DNA of 64,000 nucleotides from Neisseria weaveri (GTDB lineage Bacteria; Pseudomonadota; Gammaproteobacteria; Burkholderiales; Neisseriaceae): contig NZ_LR134533.1 in the NCBI RefSeq assembly GCF_900638685.1, forward strand, positions 2,170,001-2,234,000, given 5' to 3'. The position numbers and the translations under genes are program-made. The notes under the pieces are model-generated. The model did not search any database and was not told the DNA's origin. It was given only the letters and a program-made list of their open reading frames with translations. This document shows, piece after piece, positions 17,994-26,900 of the stretch (positions are counted from its first letter, which is position 1; each line of letters starts with the position of its first letter).

Positions 17994-20900
17994 ATGAATA
18001 AAAGTTACCGCACCATTTGGAACGAGTCTTTAGGAGCATGGGTTGCAGTCTCTGAAATTGAGAAGACAAAGGGGAAACCGTCTAAAGGTTCCGTGGGAAG
18101 CAGCATAAATAACGTAAGCCTTTCCCTGTGGGGTACGGGGCTGCGTACAATGATTGTTTGCTTGGGCATGGCATTTGGCGGAGTTTATCAGGCTCAAGCT
18201 GCCACTTTGTATTGTGAAACTGACAGCTCGGGGTCACCTAGCGGCAATATTAAATGTGGTGCTGGTTCTGCTGCAAATGGTAATCAATCTATAGCAATTG
18301 GCTCTAAAGCAAAGGCTACGGGCGTACAATCTGTTTCAATTGGTGCGGATACGATAGCTTCGGGATCTTCATCAGTTGCCATTGGTGGTGACGATTTGTT
18401 GATTGTTTCGAAAGCGCGGGGAAATAACACTGCTAATACTAGTAATATTGCATTGAAATATCGTGCAGTTACGGGCGATGTTTTATTTCAAAGATATGAT
18501 TCTACCCAATCAGGGGAAGCGGCTGTTGCGGTAGGCGTATCGGCAAAAGCTGCTGATTTAGCGACTGCGTTTGGTACACGATCTAATGCGGCAGGTGCTG
18601 TATCGGTTGCATTGGGTGCCGGCGCACATGCCGATAAAGAGAATGCTGTGGCTATTGGTGCAGGTGCTTCTACAGTCAATACAACTGCAGAAGGTATCAC
18701 TGATGTTGCTCTAAATAGTAATAAAGTTGCCATTACTACGCCTTCGACTGAAGCGCCAGCTTTTTATCGCTTGAGAATTAATAATGTTGACTTCGATTTT
18801 AAAGCCGGCAATAGCGTATCTGATGGGGATATTGTTTCTTTCGGCGCGCAAGGCTTTGAACGGCAATTGAAATATGTTGCGCCGGGTAAGATTTCGGAAA
18901 ACAGTACGGATGCGGTGAACGGCAGCCAGCTGTATACGGTGGTTGATGCTTTGACGGCATTGCGCGGGAATGTAACCAATCTGGAAAATACCAAGACACG
19001 CTTTTACAGCGTGAATAACGCAGGAACTACTGCAGCTACAGGCAACTATGATAATGATGGTGCGAAAAAGCCAAGATCCTTAGCAGCAGGTGTAGAGGCT
19101 CTTGCTAATGGAGATGGCGCAGTATCTGTTGGTTACAGAACGAAATCGACAGCCGGTTCCGCCGTTGCCGTAGGCGATCGTGCCGAAGCCTTGGACAATC
19201 AAGCGATTGCGATTGGTCAGGAAGCCAAAGCAAGTGCTGATTGGGATATTTCGATAGGCCGTCGTGCTGGGTACGGCATACAAAATGTAGCAGAAGAAGG
19301 TAGAAATATCGCAATTGGTGATGGCGCATTAAAACAAGCCGATGCACCTAACAATAATATTGCACTCGGAACGGATGCTGCGGCTTCTTCAAGAGGCAAT
19401 TTTAATGTTGCCATCGGTACTTATGCCAATGCGCCAACTTCATTAGATGCAATTGACGGTATTGCTGTAAAAACTAGGGTACAGGCAGATAGAACAGTTG
19501 CTGTTGGCGATCGGGCGGTTGCTTATACCAGTTCGTCGGTTGGTGTGGGCGCGCGTTCAAAAGCAATAGGTACTATCTCAACTGCAGTGGGGGCAAGTGC
19601 TGAAGCACGTGGAGATTATTCTATAGCCCATGGTTATTCAGCAAAAGCAACCGGTACTTCTTCTATTGCTATCGGCGGTGCACAAAACGTAGGAACCAAT
19701 AGTACCCAGGCGACTGCACATTATGCAGTCGCCGTAGGCTCTGTAGGTACGCAGGCAACGGGCGTGTCTTCTTTGGCTTTGGGTCATGGCGCTCAAGCAA
19801 GCGGCGCGAATGCTATTGCTCAAGGTAAATCTGCCCGTGCCGGGGCTGAAAACAATATTGCGGTGGGTAATAATGCTCAAGCTTCCACAGGTACCAATAC
19901 CATCGCAATCGGTAAAGACGCTTCAGTATCTGCGGCTAATGCAGTTGTTGTCGGACACCGTGCAACAGTTGCCGCTACCGGTGCAGGGTCTGTTGCGGTT
20001 GGTTCTTCAAGTAAAGCGAACGGTGTAAATGCAACGGCAGTTGGTCAAGCTTCCGAAGCGGCCGGTCAAAATTCATTTGCAGGCGGTCAAGACTCCCATG
20101 CGACAGGTAAATCTACCGTGGCGGTCGGCGATGGTGCGAAATCCACGCAAGATTCTGCAGTAGCGGTCGGCGCGTATGCGCATGCAGGCCCTGAAGCTGC
20201 TGATTTGGCGCAAGACCAGAATGCCGGTGCCGGATCGGCTGCGTTCGGCTATTCGGCCAGAGCGGTAACTTACCGCAGTTTGGCTTTGGGGGCGGCAAGT
20301 AAAGCTGCGGGCGGTAACGGCGCATTGGCAATCGGCGATACCGCCCAAGCGTTGGCAGGCGATACTGTGGCTATCGGAACATCATCTTCTGCCGCAGCTG
20401 TTCAGGCTGTGGCGTTGGGGCGGCAATCGAATGCGGCCGGTGCCAAGAGCTTGGCTTTGGGCTATCTGGCCAACACCGGTGCTAATGCAGACAGCGCGAC
20501 TGCCATTGGCCGTGAGGCGCGTGCGGATCTTGCCAATGCGGTTGCTTTAGGTTCAGGCAGCGTAGCCAATACCGCTCATGGTGTGGCCGGTGCGGATCCT
20601 TTGGGTGCGGAAACAAATAAAGCCAACAGCACATGGACGGCAACGACGGCTGCTGTAGCTGTGGGTAAAGGCAGTGAAATTACCCGCCAGATTACCAGCG
20701 TTGCAGCCGGTGCGGCGGATACCGATGCTGTGAACGTGGCGCAATTGAAAGCCGCAGGTTTTAAATTGATTGCGACGGCTTCCGAAGGTACGTTGGAGTC
20801 TGCAGCGGAAACCAAAGTTAAAAACGGTGAAACCGTTACGCTGGATGCGGGTAAAAATATCAAGCTGACTCAAAACGGCAAAACCATCAAAGTTGCGACT

Positions 20901-23900
20901 AAAGATGAAGTTGAGTTTAACCGGGTAACAGTCGGCGATGTCCAAATCGACAGCCAAGGCATTAATGCCGGTAATAAGGTAATCAGCAATGTTGCCGCGC
21001 CAACAGCTGCGAATCATGCTGCAAATAAGGCTTATGTTGATAGCGGACGCACTCAGGTGAAGTCTTCCAACAAAACAGTTACCGTGGTTTCTAAAACTGA
21101 AAACGGCGCCAATGTTTATGACTTATCGGTAGATACTTCATTGTTGGCGCAAGCGGACGGTACCAATATCGCTCTGCAATATGGCGGCGACGGCGGCACT
21201 ACCGGTAGCAGTGCTTTGAGCCAACGCGTTCAATTCAACGGCACCAGCGATGAAATTGTTACCACCGCTACAGACGGTAACGTAACATTTAAGCTGGCAG
21301 ACGCTGTGAAAAATAAAATTGAAGCAGCTAAAAACCAAGCTGAGGCCAATAAAACAAAACTTGCGGATCATGAAACCCGCATTACCGACAATCAGACTGC
21401 GGCTAAAGCTGCAGCCGATAAAGCAGCGGAAAATGCAGGAAAAATCGATCAAAATACCCTTGATATTCAACGCAATGCAGATAAGATTGCCGAAGGTTTG
21501 AATTTCTCGGGCAACAACGGCACGCCGTTTAAGCGCGAGTTGGGTCAAACGGTTGCTGTTAAAGGTGCCGATACCAATATTTCCACAACGGCCGACAACG
21601 GCACGATTACTGTCGAGCTTGCCAAAACGTTGGATTTGGGCGCAACAGGCAGCGTAACAACCGGCAAGACCAAATTATCCGATAACGGCGTAACGATTAC
21701 TCCTACCGGAGCAGGCAATCCGGTTAGCTTAACTTCAGACGGCCTGGACAACGGCAATAAAACAATCCGTAATGTTGCCGACGCACAAAACGAAACCGAT
21801 GCTGTTAACAAACGCCAATTGGATGAAGTGGCAAACAGCGGTTGGAATCTGCATAACAACGGTCAAGCCAAAGATACGGTTAAGCGCAATGATGTCGTTA
21901 ATTTTGCCGATGGCGAAGGTACAACCGCGCTTGTGGAAACCGCAGGAGATACATCGTCTACCGTAAAATTCTCCGTGAATACAGCGGCTCTGAACGTACG
22001 CGACGGCGTGGTTTCTGCCGATAAAACCGGTAATGCGTTTGCAACGGCAACCGATGTTGCCCAAGCAATCAATGCTTCGGAAAAAACGTCTTCCGTGGTT
22101 CAGGGTAATAACACCCGTGTTACCACCGATGTACAAGGTAATCATACGGCTTATACCATTCACGCTGAAAAAACCACGTTGACCGGTTCGGATAAAGTAT
22201 CGGTTACCGCCGGCAATAAAGATAATAATGATGTAACGAATTATGCTGTCGATTTAACCGATGCGGCAAAACAAGACATCGAAAAAGGCGTGCAAGCGAA
22301 AACTGCTATCGACGGTTCCGGCTTGCAGTTGAAAGATGGCGCAGGTGCTTTTTCTTCAGTGAAAAAATTGGGAGAAAGCTTCACGGTAACAGGCGACAGC
22401 AATATCACGACTGCCGCAAATACCGACGGTATTGAAGTCAAACTGAATCCTAATCTTTCAGTAACCAGCGTGAATGCCGGCGGAAGCACATTAAATTCAG
22501 ACGGCCTTACCATCACGGGCGGCCCGAGTGTAACCAAAGCAGGCATTGATTCCGCTAATCAAAAGCTGACAAATCTGGCAGCCGGGCAAGATGACGGTGA
22601 TGCTGTCAATATGTCTCAATTGAAAGACAGCGACAATATTGCCAAAGGCAATATGGCCGCTTTGGGAGGCAAATACGACTCTGCAAACAATACGTACACC
22701 CAACCGAGCTATGCTTTGAAAGATAGCGAAGGTGCGGTTAAAACACCTGTTCATACTGTTCAAGACGCTTTAAGCAGTTTGAATGAAGAAATCGAGAAAC
22801 CGCTGACTTTTGTTGCTGATAAAGGTACGAACAGCAGCCGTAAATTGGGTTCGACCGTTTCTATTAAAGCCGGTAATTTTGCGGGTGCGGCTTCTGTCGA
22901 AAACCTGGTTACCGAGAACGACGGCAACGGAACGATTACCATCAAGCTGGCAGACAATCCGACCTTTAAAGGCAAAGTAACGGCTCAAGGTTTGGATGCG
23001 GGCGGTCAGCAGATTACAGGCGTGGCCAAAGGTAATAAAGAAACGGATGCGGTCAATGTAGGGCAACTTCAGCAAGCCATGAAAGATGTGACTGTAGAGA
23101 ATCTGGCATTGGTGGCTGCCGATTCACCTTTCTCTTATATCAATGGAGCCGGTGAGCAGCTGATCCGTAAAGTCAATGAGCAAGGCCAACCATATTTTTT
23201 AAAGGCAGACGGTATCACTCCTTATAAAGGTACAGACATCTCTATTTCTGCTTTGAATCCGACTGATCCGCAAACTTCCGTGGCAACCCGCGTAACCAAT
23301 GTTTCAAAAGGTATTAAAGATACTGATGCGGTTAACACTGCCCAATTGAAAGACGTTTTGACTGCTTTGGGTACGACGCTCGGAACGGACGGCGTACCGG
23401 TTAAACCGGTTTATGAAATTACCCGTGCCGACGGCTCGCCTATAGGTACGGTGAATACGGTTCAAGAAGCTTTAGGCCATCTGAATACGGCTTTAAAAGA
23501 TCCGATTACCATCAGCGGCAATGCCAATAAAGGCAGCAGCACCATTGTTCAGGGCGGTTCTGATCATAAATTGGGTTCTAAGCTTCAGATTGTCGGCGGT
23601 TTGGCAAGCGATGAAGCGTCTGCCGATAATATCCGTACGGTAGTTTCGGACGGCAAAGTTGAAATCCAGCTTGCCAATGCCCCTACCTTTACCGGCAAGT
23701 TAAGCGCCAAGGGGCTGGATGCGGGTAATGCGAAAATTACCGGTGTGGCAAACGGCAGCGATCCTACTGATGCGGTAAATAAATCTCAGTTGGATGCGGT
23801 TTCCGACAGAGTAAATTTAGGTTGGGGACTGACGGCCAGTGGAGCAAACTTGTCTAAAGTAACGCCTGATGAGACCGTTGATTTAAACAATACCGATAAC

Positions 23901-26900
23901 AATATCGTTATCAGTAAAACCGCCAATAGCAATGATGTTACTTTCAATTTGGCGAAAGATTTGAATGTCGACAGCGTAACCGCAGGCGACAGCGTATTAT
24001 CTTCAGACGGCCTGAAAATCAAAAACGGTCCGAGCGTGACCAAAGCAGGCATTGATGCTGCGGACAAAGCAGTCAGCAATGTGGCAGCCGGCAAAAACGA
24101 CAAAGATGCGGTTAACGTATCCCAGTTGGCTCCGTTGGCCAAAGCCTTGGGGGTAACGGTAGACAGAACCAGCGGAGCGGTTTCCGCACCGGCATTTACC
24201 GTTATGAAAACCGACGGAACGCAATATGATCCGGTAAACAGCATTCAAGGGGCATTCGATCATATCGGCTCGGAAATCAGAAAACCGATTACTTTTGCGG
24301 GTGATAACGGTTCGGGTAATTTCGACCGTAATTTAGGCAGCACCGTCAATCTGAAAGGCGGCGCAGACGCAACCAAGTTGAGTGACCGCAATATCGGTGT
24401 GATCAGCAACGGTCAAGATACTCTGGATATCAAATTGGCTAAAGAATTGACAGAATTGACCAGTGCGGAATTTACCGATGCACAAGGCAACCGCACGACA
24501 GTGGACGGTAACGGAGTGACCGTACGCAATGCCGACGGACAAAATACGGTCAAATTAAATTCAGACGGCCTCCGCATTGAAAACGGCCCGAGCCTGACTA
24601 AAACCGGCTTGGATGCGGCCAATACGGTGATTCGTAATGTTGCCGGCGGTAATGTAGGTGAGAACAGCAATGATGCGGTTAACGGAAGCCAGCTGCACGC
24701 ACACGGCAAAGGCGTTCAAAACGTATTGGGCGGTTCGACCACTTACAATCCTGCCGACGGCTCTTATGCCAATAACAATATCGGCGGCACCGGTAAGAGC
24801 AATATTCACGAAGCCATTGAATCTGTGCGTAACACTGCCGGAGCCGGTTGGAATCTGACTGCCGAAGGTGTTAACAGCAGCAATGTTGCCGCCGGTGAAA
24901 CGGTGGATTTGACCAGTACGGATAAGAATATCGTTATTGCCAAGCAAGCCGATAATGATCAGGTAGCCTTTGATTTGGCCGACGACATCAAGGTCGACAG
25001 CGTGACGGCGGGTGATACGGTGGTCAATGATGACGGCGTAACCGTAAACAGTAAAAACGGTAAAGCTCCGGTGGTTTTAAATTCAGACGGCCTCAACAAC
25101 GGCGGCAATGCCGTAACCAATATTGCTGCAGGTAAAAGCAATACCGACGCGGTGAACGTGTCTCAGCTGAAACCTTTGGCTTCTGCATTGGGCATGGCAT
25201 TTGATGCTGCCAGCGGAAACATCAGCGCACCGGCCATTACTGTTATGCGCACCGACGGTACGGATTATCCTACTGTCAGCACCATTCAAGATGCATTTAA
25301 CCACGTCGGTACGGAAATGCGTAAAGCCATCCGCTTCGACGGCAATACCGGCATGTCTGAACGCAAGCTTGGCGAAACGCTCGTGATTAAAGGTTCTTTG
25401 GCAGATAATGCCCAAGCATCCGATCAAAATATCCGCACTAAAGTAGCCAACAATACGATGACGATTGAGCTGGCGGAAACACCGAAGTTCGGCAAAGTCA
25501 CCGTCAACGACAACGGCAAAATTACCGGTATCGAATCCGGCGAGGTTGCCGACGGCAGCAAAGAAGCGGTTAACGGCAACCAGCTGTACGACCAAGGCAA
25601 AGGCGTGGAAACGCTGATCGGCGGTACAACGGTTTACAATCCTGCTACCGGAACGTATACCAATACCGATATCGGCGGAACCGGCGCGGCAAACATCAAT
25701 GATGCGATTGCTGCGGTTAAAGACAAAGCAACAGCAGGCTGGAATCTGACGGCACAAGGCAAAGACAGCAGCAATGTGCAGCCGGGCGATACGGTTGATT
25801 TGCGCGGTGCCGATCAAAATATCGTGATCACCAAGTCTGCAAACAGCGATACCGTAACCTTTGATTTAGCTGACGATATTACGGTAAACAGCGTGAAATC
25901 GGGCAAAACGACTGTGAATCAAAACGGTGTGCAAGTCGACGACAGCGTAGCCTTGACCGAAGAAGGTCTGAAGGCAGGCAATGTTGCCGTTACCACCAAC
26001 GGCATCAATGCCGGCGACAAGGTAATCAGTAATCTGGCCAAAGGCTTGGTTGCACAAGGCAGCAAAGAGGCTGTAACAGGCGATCAGCTGTTTGCGGTAC
26101 AGGAGCAACTCAATGCCAATATCGGCGTGGTTGAAAAAGGCCTGAATTTCACCGGAAACAGCGGTAATTTCAACCGTAAGCTAGGTGAAAATGTGACCGT
26201 AAAAGGAGGCTTGGCCAATACGGTTGCCGCATCTTCGGATAATGTCCGCACCGTGGCCGACAGCTCCGGCAATATCGATATCTTGCTGGCAGACGCACCT
26301 ACGTTCAAAGGCAAATTGACAGCGCACGGACTGGATGCAGGCGGACAAAGAGTGAATAACGTGCAAAAAGGCCAGGATGATAACGATGCAGTCAACGTAG
26401 AGCAGTTGCGCGAAGCTATGATCAATGCTTCGGTAACAACGCAAACCGTTGTGAATGCGAATGCACCGTTCTCCTATGTAAACGCTAACGGCGATATCTT
26501 GGTTCGTTCGGTAGAAAAAGACGGCACGGTGAAATTCAAGAAAGCTTCTGATAGTTCCGAATATGAAGGTGAAGACATCAGTATTGCCGCTTTGAATGCC
26601 AAAGATCCGCAATCGGCCATTCCGACAGTATTGGGCAATATTGCCGACGGCAAGAAAGCCAATGATGCGGTTAATGTCGGTCAGCTGAAAAATACCGTTA
26701 AAGCATTGGGTGGCGGCGCGGCCATCAATAGCGACGGCACCATCAAAGATCCGGTATTCACCGTTACCGGTACCAACGGCGCTATTTCCACGCTGAATAA
26801 CGTAAGCGACGCCTTGAATGCTTTGAACACCGAAGTGCTCAAACCGCTGACCTTCACCGGAGACAACGTCAGCGAAAAAGTTAACCGCCAATTGGGTGAA

